Positions 1-10,151 of a stretch of DNA of 64,000 nucleotides are shown one piece after another (the stretch's first letter is position 1; every line of letters begins with the position of its first letter). The DNA is from Adiantum capillus-veneris. Its lineage: Eukaryota; Streptophyta; Polypodiopsida; Polypodiales; Pteridaceae. The translations under genes and the position numbers were made by a program. Below the pieces are notes generated by a model. The model saw nothing but the letters and a program-made list of their open reading frames with translations. It did not search any database and was not told the DNA's origin. Where the stretch lies: contig CM043953.1 of NCBI GenBank assembly GCA_014529385.2, positions 110,056,549 to 110,120,548 on the forward strand, written 5' to 3'.

Positions 1-832
1 AGCTTTAATATCTTAGTTTGGCAATGGGTATTTTTCGCCAAGAGCCTTACATATGACTTTACTTCCTGTTTTTTTAATTTATTGTTTTAGAATGTCAGTA
101 TGAGCCTTTAACCTTGTTGTTATTGAGACTTTGTATGTTTTCAATATGCTTGACTTTTTTAATATATGTTGGAAAGACAGTAGGGTAGGCGCCAATGTGA
201 GCCTATCAAAACTTTTTTAATATATGCTGGAAAGACAGTAGGGTAGGCGCCAATGTTGGATGTGTTTGATGTTCGAGACTTTTTTAATATATGTGGGAAC
301 ATGCTTTTACTTCATTTAACGTATATTTTTGTATGATATTTTTTTAAGTGAGCAATTTAAAGTCTTGCTAAGATGCGTGTAAGATAAACATGCTAAATCT
401 AATCAACTGGCGGGTAGCAATTCATGCAAACGGGAGGTTACACTTTAAGCTTGTGGTAGGTGCAAGGCGATCCTAGTGAAGTCACATGCCCATCTAATCC
501 TATGTGCATGTGGGAAAGCTAATTCCTACTTCTAGGGTTTAGGACAACCTTGAAAGTGTTCTAGCACCTTTGTGACTTGTACGTTGGCAATCTAGCGTAG
601 TTGCATACTCTCTAATTGCACATGATCTCAACCAATGTCTGCTAGGTGCAGGCATCGGGGAGTGTCCCCATCGTCTATCACCGAAACCAAGCGCAACAAA
701 TGAAATTCATATGAAGCAGCTCTCATAGTGAGTAGATAACTTGTTTTAATTGACATATTAGCCTTTTTATTGTAAGTCATGTTGCCTCATTAAAGATTGC
801 TCAACTCAATAATCAATCCCTATACGTCAACC
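1..832. other. Non-coding region with a short tandem duplication
   Basis: No convincing coding sequence is seen. A 58-bp unit containing GGAAAGACAGTAGGGTAGGC is repeated at 153 and 211, with a partial third copy of its first 19 bases near 278. The rest is unremarkable AT-rich sequence, probably an old repeat edge. Confidence 0.6.
153..296. repeat. 58-bp tandem duplication, about 2.3 copies
   Basis: The units at 153 and 211 match through CTTTTTTAATATATG and the following GGAAAGACAGTAGGGTAGGC. A third, truncated copy starts near 278. The pattern fits replication slippage in non-coding sequence. Confidence 0.7.
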
Positions 833-1080
833 GAGCGCTAGGGTAGGTGGTAGAGCAAGAGCCTCTTGTGTCAAAGGTCTTGGAGTTCAAACCCTTTGAT
901 AGCTCTTGTTTATGTAGCCCTTAGAGATTATTCCCCTAGTACATATATTGGATTGGTCAACTTTATTCGGTTTGGATGCTCCACTTGTATCGTCAAAAGT
1001 CAAGCTTTGCCGCATTCGTTTTGGCTCAAGGCCTTCATGTGTGTCAGTTATGGTGTGGGGTAAGAGCATTTCAAAGTATA
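833..1080 (+). mobile_element. SINE-like element with tRNA-type A and B boxes
   Basis: The head looks tRNA-derived: an A-box-like TGGTAGAGCAAG at 848 and a B-box GTTCAAACC at 885-893, which fits the GWTCRANNC consensus. The boxes are 37 bp apart, within the range of pol III internal promoters. The body and 3' tail are not defined and no target duplication was found, so the end is a guess. It could instead be a decayed tRNA copy. Confidence 0.4.
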
Positions 1081-1928
1081 CTTGCAAAGAGTTTGAGAAT
1101 GTTCAAAAGCGTTTTTTTACAAACTGTCTCCAAATTAAGACAAACACTATATACACTCACTTTTGTAGCGAAATCTCTTCCAATTGAGGTTATGGGCAAA
1201 GGGTTGTGGAGTACATCATAAAGATGCATCAATACCTCTTGCATCAACTTTTTTAAAATTTTAATGGGAAGCTAAGAAAAAAAAAATTAAGACACGTAGA
1301 AACAAGACCTTGAGCACAAGATGGATGGAAGACTTTAAGGAATGGTTTGCGAGATGGGATACATTACACATGATGCCTCAATGGACTCCCAAGTGAATAA
1401 AGCTTTTACAAGACCAATGTATTACAACATGGGAAGAATTTGATGGGTCATGCCTTATACATTACACAACCTCTATTGCTCCCAACTATAAATAAATGTT
1501 CTTTACCGAAAGAGGAAACCGCACTCACCCTTATATGCTTGAGCCTATCCCTTGTCAATGTTAATCACTAATTTAGCCATTTGGTTTAGCTCCCCATCCC
1601 TTGGGTTCGAGAGAAGGAGGTGTAGCACTGGAGAAGAGTCTAATTGACTTTGAACATTATGCTTACTAAAAGTTTGAGAGTCGAGTATTACATACTACTA
1701 GAGTACTCAATTTTTGCTTGTGTTCAAGTTACCTCTCATCATATTTTTAGCTTAGACTTGGATTCTATACACTTTTCTCTCCCACCCACAGTGTGCTCTC
1801 TCGATTGAAATTCACATCACACAATCCTTGAGCATCAAGAATCACTTATTAGCCTTATACGCAGTACGTCACATGTATCTTTGGTCCCATAGGTCTTATT
1901 TATCCTCCAAGGACGTTACTAAAATAAA

Positions 1929-1972
<44 letters not shown>
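1929..1972. repeat. (TC)n microsatellite
   Basis: About 22 TC units with one G interruption at 1941. Confidence 0.9.
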
Positions 1973-1978
<6 letters not shown>

Positions 1979-2240
1979 AGCTTTTGTACACTCTCCACTA
2001 CGTTGCATTGCTTAGCCAGGGCAATTATTGCATGTCCTTCCCAAACTAGCACAACAAGCCCACCACACCTATCTTGGCATCATCTCTTCAACTCAATGCA
2101 CTACCTTCTCATCATTTGAGTTCTTAAGGTCTCAATATAGCTGTCGACAAGTCTCAACCATACAGCTCATGGGCAACATGTCTACCTTTGGCACAATGAC
2201 ATCTCACCTCTAGAGCTTCCTTGATGTGGTAGCCCTCCTT

Positions 2241-2267
2241 CCCCCCCCCCCCCCCCCCCCCCCCCCC
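2241..2267. repeat. Poly-C homopolymer, 27 nt
   Basis: An uninterrupted run of C, with glycine-rich shadow frames on the other strand. Long C runs are prone to length error in assemblies. Confidence 0.9.
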
Positions 2268-3072
2268 AAAAGGCCGACTCTACTCACAGAGAAGCAAGAA
2301 TCTTTGCTCTTGAGGCCTTGATTCAGGAGGTCACATGGAGAAACACAATCTTTAAGTATTGGATACACAAGCAAAAGATCACTAAGGAAGCAGTGAGTCA
2401 AACCCTACTTGCAAAAGTAGTAGAGTTTGAAGCCTCCCTCATCGAGTCTATCATAGTTCAAAAAAAATTCCACAAGTTGACACATCACGTAGAAGATTGA
2501 CATGAAAATACAGGTCACCCTTCAAGAATGCCAACTTTGAGAATCTACAATCTCAAAGTAAAAATTAGGGGTTTGATCACCATGTTTTACCAACGAGGAG
2601 ATACTAGAAGAGTTGATCTCCATGCTCAATGATATCTTCCAACCGATCACCATCAAACCCAACATAATCTTTTGGATCAATGACACAAATAGGTGCATTC
2701 CTCTCGAATCTCGCCTTCAAGGAGAAAGAAGTTTATGCAGATATTGTACCAATCCCATCTTCTTAAGGGAACAATATTTTGGATTGGCAAGTAATTGACC
2801 ACCAAACAACTTAAACTCAAAGCAAACGAGCTCAAGAATATGCACAAATCCCACAAAGAAGGCAAATGGCAATCTACCCGTGTGATTAAGTCAACATTTT
2901 TAAACCCTGAAATTGGATCCCTCGTCACCTGAACCGCCCTAGGTTTTGATGGTCCCTTAGACGTTATTGATATGTATCCCTTGCCTTCACTCACAAGGCA
3001 CTATTGTATTGTTCTTTTGTTGGTCCTATAGGTCATGTTTGAACTTCATGGACAATAATTGAGTATACACTT

Positions 3073-3073
<1 letters not shown>

Positions 3074-3111
<38 letters not shown>
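3074..3111. repeat. (CT)n microsatellite
   Basis: About 19 CT units, ending directly at the left arm of the hairpin at 3112. Confidence 0.9.
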
Positions 3112-3112
<1 letters not shown>

Positions 3113-3309
3113 AGTTCAAAACTTCCATGGCTACGTTCAATCGAGGATTACTCACACCATGTCTATAGCTCTCTATTTTGAATTTTGATTCACATGTATT
3201 CGCAATGAATGTAGCTTTTATTGCGAATACATGTGATTGGCAATAGAGAGAGTTATAGTCATGGTATGAGCAACCGTGGATTGAACTTAGCCATGGAAGT
3301 TTTGAACTC
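3112..3309. repeat. Long imperfect hairpin (foldback), arms about 95 nt
   Basis: The left arm begins GAGTTCAAAACTTCCATGGC and the right arm ends with its reverse complement at 3309. The arms stay complementary with scattered mismatches down to CACATGTATTCGCAAT and ATTGCGAATACATGTG around a short loop near 3215. It could be a foldback MITE or a young microRNA-type precursor. No target duplication is seen, and the left arm abuts a CT microsatellite. Confidence 0.75.
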
Positions 3310-3892
3310 TTAAATGATAGAGGTAGCATTCATATCTGGAGAGGTGAGTAAAATACATAGGGCTTGCTCATCTTTGGCTACAAATTGTACAAGGTTTTAT
3401 CTAATCTGGATCTTCCTAGAGGCTTTACAACTTACCATAGTTGTTTATGCATTAGGTATCCTTTAGTTTTGGTTTTCTAGTATAAAAACAAAACAAGAAC
3501 AAAAGAAAAAGATGCTATTTTCTATGACTTCACTAACCAAAAATAAGGAAGACAAGAAAGATATCGTGCAAAATGAGTGAGGAAACAAAAGTGAAAGAGA
3601 GGAAGACCTATCTCCCTTATGTGGAACGAAATGTTGTATTTGATGCTCATATGAGCAACAAATTGTGTCAAGGACGAGATTATAGAAAGATTTACGAGAG
3701 TGCCTCAATAAAGGTGACAAATCCTAAGGAACGGAATAAATAAAAAACCAAAGGCACAATAGAGACGTCATGTAGAATGACAAAGACCGAGTGTAGGTGA
3801 TAATATCAAAAAGTGAAAGAAACCTAGAAAGAGGTTTGGAAAACCGAGATGGATAGTGAAGAGGGCTTAGGAAGTGATCAATTTGACATACC
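3310..3892. other. Non-coding region
   Basis: Only short open frames without recognisable domains are seen. It precedes the gypsy relic and may include its decayed upstream part. Confidence 0.45.
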
Positions 3893-6153
3893 TTGCACTA
3901 CAAAAGATACATAATACAAGATCGGAAGATAGTAGTTCAACAAGCAATGCGGAAACTTAAAAAACCATGGATATCTTATGAAATGTTGTGGGAACTTGAA
4001 GAACTAAGGACATCTTACAATGATCCTAAGAAAGCTACGCGCATAGAATTAGTTGAACCAAGAGGAACAAAAACCCACATACATTGCCACTAACCTCACA
4101 AAGGAGAAAGAGCATCTCTTGATAGCCACGCTTAAAGGGTATAGAGATGTGTTTGTATGGTCATGCAGAGACCTTAAGGGTGTAGATCTAGACATCTATC
4201 AACATATAGTACCCCATATGAGTGATGCAAAAACTCATAGGCAACGTTTCTATATTTATATTGAAACCTTTGCGAAGAAGATCAAGGAGGAGATATACAA
4301 GCTTCAAAATGCAGAATTTATCTATGAGTTTGAGCACACAGATTGGTTGTCACCAATTGTGGTAATACCCAAGAGAAATGGAAAGTCACGAGTATGTGTG
4401 AATCCCAAGTAGGTAAACACAACTACTATAAAAGATAACTATATCTTGTCTATTACAGATCATAGGTTAGATTGAGTTGTAGAAAAGAAATCATATAGAT
4501 TTCTAGCTTAATGGCTTTTCAGGCTATAACTTGCTTGCCATAATGCCAGAGGATCATTACAAGACAGATTCAGAAGGGGGTATATATCCTTTAAAAATAG
4601 TTCGATTTGGCTTTACAAATGCACTTGTCATATTGCAAACGATGATGAGCCATTCTTTTAAAGAGTATCTAAGTCTATTCTTAGAGATTTACATGCATGA
4701 CTTATGTACGCATTCTCTATTGAGGAATGAGCATATAAAATACTTGAAGATCTTTGAAAAGTGTAGAACATATTGTATTTGCTTAAAATTCAAATAAATG
4801 TGCTCTCATGGTTAGACAGGGAAAAGTTATAGGGCTCATTGTATCCAAGAAAGACATTTCTATGGACCTTGAGAAGATTCAGTGATTATTAGTCTACCAA
4901 GACCTACAAAAGTTAGGGAGATATAAACCTTTATGGGTTATTGCGGATATTATAGACAATTCAACTATATGTATGCAATCATTTCCAAACCTCTCTACTC
5001 TCTTATCATGAAAAATGTAATGAGGAGTTGTAAACATTCAAGAAGAGATTGATATTAATGTGATTATTGTTCTACCAAGACCTACAAAAGTTAGGGAGAT
5101 ACAAGTCTTTATGGGCCATTGTGGATATTATAGACAATTCAACTATATGTATGCAATCATTTCCAAACAGCTCTACTCTCTTATCATAACAAATGTATTG
5201 AAGAATTGTAAACATCCAAGAAGAGATTGATTTTTGCTTCAATTCTGGAAGCTCCGAAATAGATTGACTTTTTATGTCCACATAATGCATCAGCTTATGC
5301 TATAGCATGTATTCTAGCACAACTTGGAGAGAAAAACATGGATTTTCTTATATGTTACTCCAATGGGTTGTTGAAAAGTGCGAAGAAGAATTACACGACT
5401 ACAAAAAGAGAAGGGTTAAGAAAGATAGGTATTGTGAATAAGTTAAGACACTATGTTCTCGCAAACCATATTTGTATTTTTTGTGGAGCATTAGACACTA
5501 TTGTTTTAGGTGAATAAAAATTGCAATATAGAACATATTATTAGATAATTCATTATATTGCTTGAGTTTGATTTCACAATTATGGTGAAAAAAGAACTAC
5601 ACATCAGAGGACTCGGCATTTTTTGAGATTGACTCATGGCGAAGTACCCATTGGGATTGAAGATAACTTGCATGATTCATATCTTTTTAACATTGAGATG
5701 GTACCGAGGTGGAGTGAGCATGTTATAGCTTCGCTTACCATTGGATCAATACAATTAAAAGGTAACCAAAACACGTGTGCTAATAGCTAGAAGGCTATAC
5801 CAGCAAGGAAGTGAAAGAATACTAAGGCTATGTATAGAGCCAGACAAAAGACGTTTATTTGATCCAGGATCGTGTACAAAACACGGGGATTCACAATGGG
5901 AAATCATAGACATATTAGAGAGTGAGAAGTCTAGGTGTATATTGGCATAAAATGCAAAAAAGTGTTCATGATTATTTCATGTACCGTTTGTGCAACCAAA
6001 GCACCTATAGAACATGTCACATGGTCTAGCATTATTGTAGCACCTAAATACAGCTCATACATTATAGATTACCTAACAAGGGAAACCTTGTCAAAAGGGT
6101 TGAGCAAAGCAACGATTAATCCATTCAGACCGATAAAGAGAATTACGTTGTAA
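3893..6153 (+). pseudogene. Decayed Ty3/gypsy pol relic (RT, RNase H, integrase zinc module)
   Basis: The product was a gypsy-type polyprotein; it is now broken by many stops and frameshifts. In order: a pre-RT segment (about 4080-4200) with YRDVFVWSCRDLKGVD; the RT start to 4412 with WLSPIVVIPKRNGKSRVCVNPK-like residues; a second RT piece (4531-4797) with the FGFTNA and FLEIYMHD region, where the catalytic motif is degraded; an RT-RNase H linker (4880-5230) with GYYRQFNYMYAIISKPLY; RNase H-like sequence to about 5520; and an integrase zinc-module-like stretch with CIEPDKR to about 6000, followed by APIEHVTWSSIIVAPKYSSY. The linker is tandemly duplicated. The style suggests a Tat-like or related lineage. 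No LTRs were found. Confidence 0.75.
4883..5230 (+). repeat. 178-bp tandem duplication inside the gypsy relic
   Basis: The block starting CTACCAAGACCTAC at 4894 recurs at 5072, and similarity runs to AAGAAGAGATTGAT in both copies. It duplicates the stretch encoding GYYRQFNYMYAIISKPLY. The copies differ at several sites, so the duplication is not recent. Confidence 0.85.
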
Positions 6154-7020
6154 CGTGTTTTTGAGAAATGGTGTGGGCCATCCCAAAGACTTCAATAAGT
6201 GTTTTCTAGTGCACTTGGACCACTTAGATGTAAATAAACCATGCTTGTACAAAGTTTAGAAAGGTGATGTGTGCCAATTTTCTCTACGTATACGGGCCAA
6301 TTGTGCGGGGTGCGCATTTTTGCTATTTTTGTACATAGAAGTGTCGAGACTTCAAAGAGTGAGTAAGTGCTTTGAAAATATGAATAAAAACTGAACTTTT
6401 ATCAGCTTGGGGTCTAGAGCGACTTGGGGTTTTCAGTTGTGAAGAAGAAAGCCTCTGCTACTTGCAGTATGTGGTGGTGCGTGGGGGTTGTGTAGTGGAG
6501 GTGCTTGTATGTGTATGTTGGAGATTTTTTCTTTTATCAAGAGGGCCATGAACATGGGTGTTGACCTCTACAATTTCACCCCTCTTCTTGCTTTTTGGTG
6601 ATAAAAGCTATGTGAAACGGAGCTCTCTTGTACGCGTTGTGCATGCTACTCACATTTCGCAGTGAAAGCCCTTTGTTATTGTTGTGTATGAAAGATTGTT
6701 TCCCCATGTTTTCCATGGTTTTCTAAGATTTTTTCAGTTGAACATCACGGGTTTTTGTATAACTCATGATTTGCATGGTTTTTGATGGGTTTGTGTGCAT
6801 GGTTGGAAGCGACTGTGGAGCCCCATCCCCCATATGCAAGGGTTGTTGAGATGGTGTGAGGCTATGGATTTTATGATCGAAAGTGTAGAGATTTTTCTTG
6901 GTTTCTTTTCAAAACATTTAGTGGTGTTTTTGTCTCCTTGAGTGCAATTTGTCATAGTTGGGGCTAGGGAAGTGTAGCGGGAAGCTAGTTGGGGCTAGTC
7001 GAGGTTGAGTGGGAGTGAGA
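6154..7020. other. Unassigned spacer between two gypsy relics
   Basis: No recognisable coding sequence. The G/T-rich stretch 6380-6700 resembles a non-coding LTR or leader in composition, but no partner repeat was found. Confidence 0.4.
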
Positions 7021-8600
7021 ATGTTGAAATTTGTGAGCAAGGATCAACCCATATTATCTTGAGAGATCTATTCTCCTTATCCTCTTGTCTTTGTGCTAAC
7101 TTGAGGCATTGTACAGGCATGCCCCCCAATCCTTCACAATGTGTTGATTGGAGAGTATCTCAATAGGAGAAGAAAGGATGATCAATTATGGATGTGTGCT
7201 ACACAAAGTGAATGTATTCCTCTTCTGCTCATGCTGGACAAGCAAATGGAAATTTTTCTACCAACAAAATTGTAAGAGTGATTCTTGTAGTAGGAATCTT
7301 GTGGCCTACCTTGTTCATGGATATTGAAGCTTACGTGAAATGATGTGATAATCCCAACAAACAGAAGTACGTATTCATAGAGATGAGATGCCTCTACAAC
7401 CAATGATGGGGGCAAGAGAATTTTCCATATGGGACATAGATTTTGTAAGACCTATAGCACCTCGAGCATATCATACGCGTGCTCAGTACATCATAGTGGC
7501 CACTCACTATTTGACGAAATGGGTTGAAGCAAAGACAACACAAAAGAATGATAGCTTAGTTATTTTATGAGAATATCTTTACAACATATGGGTTACCAAT
7601 TGAAATAGTTACAAACAGAGGGACTGATTTCATAAATGAAGTGATGCAATTTTTGCTAGATGAAATCATGGTAATTCATCGCAAATCAGGACCCTAGCAA
7701 CAGGGATTTAATAATCACATGAGCACGTGAATTTTTTTGTGATTACCATGTGTTATTATCATATTCATATAATTACACTTTACGTGATCACATTTAAATC
7801 AGTGAATGGTGACTTGATAACCCACCAAAAGCCCATCGGGCTATTATGTTTTTGTGGCAGATCCACTTGAATATGACAAAAATCCACTAGCGAGCCTACT
7901 AAGAAATGGAAAAGCCCAACAAGACTATTGGTTTGGGTGGTTTTTACGGGTTAATAGGAAGGTTAGGTGAACCTTTAACATGATTACAGATTTTAAACAG
8001 TGATCACTCAACGTTACTAACATGTTCACGTGTTCGTGAGATCACGTCAATAAATCCTTGTCTATCATCCTCTAGCTAATGGGCAAGTTGAGAGCATAAA
8101 CAAAATCTTATGCACAGTACTCATGAAGATAGTAAGTGAATCAAGAGAGGATTGGGACGAAAAACTACATTCATTTTTATGGGCATATAGAGTAGCTTAC
8201 AAAACATCAATTGGAACGACACCTTGTTAACATGGTGTTTGGTCTTTTTGCCATATTGCCCATATATTTCTTGATTCCCATGCTTAGAGTAGCCAAAGAT
8301 CTAGAGTGGATAGCTCATGAGTGATGTAAAAGGCTAGATATTCTTGAGAAGTTAGATGAGATACCCTTACGAACTTTCATGGGCATTTATGCACAAAAAA
8401 AATGCATGAAAGAATTTCATGGTCAACATGTGATTAATAAAGAGTTCAGAAGAAGGGGAGACTATGTGTTAGTCTAGATCTTGAAACAACACTCTAAGAA
8501 ACTAAATAAGTGAGGTAATGGAACATATGTGATTCATGACATATTTGCGAGAAAAGCACATCCCAACTTCTCTGGGGTAGGTAAATGCAGAGTGTGTATG
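7021..8600 (+). pseudogene. Decayed gypsy integrase, interrupted by a MITE-like insert
   Basis: This is an integrase relic read through several frames. A zinc module near 7190-7390 shows an HAGQANGNFSTNK-like segment, then WPTLF and a CDNP-type end. The catalytic core at 7388-7680 shows WDIDFVRPIAP, YIIVATHYLTKWVEAK and IVTNRGTDF. After the insert at 7701-8060 the core resumes with YHPLANGQVESINK and IGTTPC, then a C-terminal part to about 8600 with HSKKLNK and GTYVIHDIF. The first catalytic Asp is visible in WDIDF, the second in NRGTDF and the Glu in GQVES. The upstream relic carries its own integrase zinc module, so this is probably a second element. Many stops make it non-functional. Confidence 0.75.
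7701..8060. mobile_element. MITE-like insert, 360 bp, in an integrase relic
   Basis: The left end CAGGGATTTAATAATCACAT and the right end, which reads on the other strand CAAGGATTTATTGACGTGAT, form imperfect terminal inverted repeats of about 30 bp with a shared ACGTGAA further in. Integrase coding similarity stops at one edge and resumes at the other. The ends and size fit a hAT-like MITE, but no clear 8-bp target duplication is visible. Confidence 0.65.
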
Positions 8601-8878
8601 TAGTTGAATGTAGCTATGCATACATATCAATTAGAAACTATTGTAATTATAATACAAGCAAGGTTGTCATCGTACAATCCAATTATTTTGGGGAAAATAT
8701 AGGGTATTTGTGTTGTATGCTTAGATTAGAAAGCGCTTTTAATAAAAAACAACATTAAGGATTATTTAATATCGTACGATGTGTTGTATTGTATAGCCAT
8801 AAGTATAGACATAGAGTACGGCTTATTTATATGATATGGGCGTTCTTACATTATATGAAAACACCCTCACTCAACCTT
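8601..8878. other. Non-coding spacer
   Basis: No domain is recognised. It lies between the gypsy relic and the 3' end of the dioxygenase pseudogene, and may include its 3' UTR on the minus strand. Confidence 0.4.
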
Positions 8879-8913
8879 TCAGTTGCACAAAGTACGCAAG
8901 ATTATAGGAGGAG
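8879..8913 (-). pseudogene. C-terminal end of a TauD-like dioxygenase pseudogene, cut off by element B
   Basis: Read on the minus strand from the B insertion site, the frame gives KPPPIILRTLCN and a stop codon at 8881-8879. This matches the usual C-terminus of plant clavaminate-synthase-like (TauD/TfdA) proteins, which end in a PPRRxLASLCK-like motif. The reading frame continues that of 15750-15970 across the target duplication: codon TAC is completed by the duplicated CAAGC. The two pieces were contiguous before element B inserted. Confidence 0.7.
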
Positions 8914-8918
8914 GCTTG
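8914..8918. repeat. Target site duplication of element B (left)
   Basis: GCTTG here and at 15745-15749 flank the two LTR ends exactly, as expected of LTR-retrotransposon integration. Confidence 0.9.
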
Positions 8919-9167
8919 TGTGCGCTCCTTGCCGCACTGTCGAAGCAAGGGACTTGCCAATACACCGTATGTGAGCCACAAACGGCTCCAAGCACACAAC
9001 AAGCTTAAACTAGCAAGCTCAAGAAAACAAAGGGTGTGTCACTCACCGCTCAACGCTCGCCTTCGTGGTGGATTCCTCGCCGCGATGAAGAAGAAGCACA
9101 GTCGTGCCGCGCTCAACCGCTTCGCCGCCGTCGTGCCTTCGTAATGCTCGATCACACACACACTCTC

Positions 9168-9206
<39 letters not shown>

Positions 9207-9500
9207 AGGAGGTGAAGAAGAAGAAGATGGAGATGGAGCAAGAGCACTCTTCAATTGCACAAATGAGAGAATGAGTAAAAATTAGGTTTAGTTGGCTTTT
9301 ATAAGAGCTCACCCCATTCACACTTGGGCGCCCATGCTTAACCAACTAATCCCTTGAATGCCAAGTTAAAGTGCGCCTCTCATTGACGATTACTCTACCT
9401 TTCCCTATTGGACCGACAAGCCCGGTACCTGACTCTACCAAATACATAATACGCGTCCATCGTAGGTGATGGGGGTGTCTGTGAGCCGTGAGGGTTAACA
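8919..9500 (-). repeat. 3' LTR of element B, 582 bp
   Basis: A direct repeat of 15174-15744. On the minus strand it starts TGTTAACCCTCACGG and ends CGCACA. It contains a CT/CA microsatellite (about 9163-9206) and a TATA box at 9296-9303. It includes an extra ~9 bp near 9113-9121 absent from the other LTR. Confidence 0.93.
9296..9303 (-). promoter_or_regulatory. TATA box in B 3' LTR
   Basis: TATAAAAG on the minus strand, conserved in the other LTR; a likely U3 promoter. Confidence 0.6.
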
Positions 9501-9513
9501 TGCCCCCCTTCCT
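9501..9513 (-). other. Polypurine tract of element B
   Basis: The minus strand reads AGGAAGGGGGGCA directly before the 3' LTR start TGTTAAC. Element C has almost the same tract. Confidence 0.85.
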
Positions 9514-10151
9514 GATGTAGATTCCGTCCTCGGAAGCTATTGAGTTGAAGCAAGTTCGTCGAGGTGGAAGACCATTTGAGATGAATGTCCTTAGCCTTCT
9601 TCAGTCACTGCAAAATCAAACAACATTGGCACAGTAATTGCATTCTCTTAAAAAGCATATGCAGTTTTAGGTAGACAAATTGATTGGTAAAAGAATTTCA
9701 AAGAATTTGTTAGCAATGAACATTAAATTGCAATGTAATCAAATGCATAAACAGATGTACAGGTAGAAAATTAAACAAGTCTGGGGTGTCTAATTTGATG
9801 GTCGAAAGGCACTAGAGATCGAATATTAATACCATGGATAAGCTTCTTAATTTTCTGTGGTCAATTAAGTTGTTTAATCGCGAGAGCCAAGTATTCATGT
9901 TCGAGGGCTGACTAGGGGCTATATCTAGAAAACTTTGTAGTTAAGCTACCATAAAAGGAATTTCTCATGAAATCATCGCCTGACTGATTACTTTTTCTTT
10001 GACCCCCCAAGGTCTTTTCACATTGATTGAATTATGATGTGTGTGCTTATTTTGTATGCCTTGGGTTTTTTGCTTTTCAAGGAAAAGCGCCCACACTGGG
10101 AACCTCTAGGGCTCTAGTACCATAGGCGATACATGTGAGTGAAGTACCAAT
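9514..10151. other. Non-coding 3' internal region of element B
   Basis: No coding frame is recognised between the end of gag-protease and the PPT. This is where RT, RNase H and integrase would lie in an autonomous relative. At 638 bp it cannot hold them. Confidence 0.75.

Larger units (their letters stand above)
1081..3073. other. Non-coding or unrecognised decayed sequence
   Basis: Short open frames are present (for example 2318-2500 and 2613-2798), but none shows a recognisable domain and they interrupt one another. The stretch holds a CT microsatellite and a poly-C run. The 2300-3000 part may be an old coding relic, because frame segments continue across stops, but I cannot name it. Confidence 0.5.

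Noticed and set aside
866..1221. Cluster of short overlapping ORFs
   Set aside because: Several frames open at once over a SINE-like body without codon or domain evidence.
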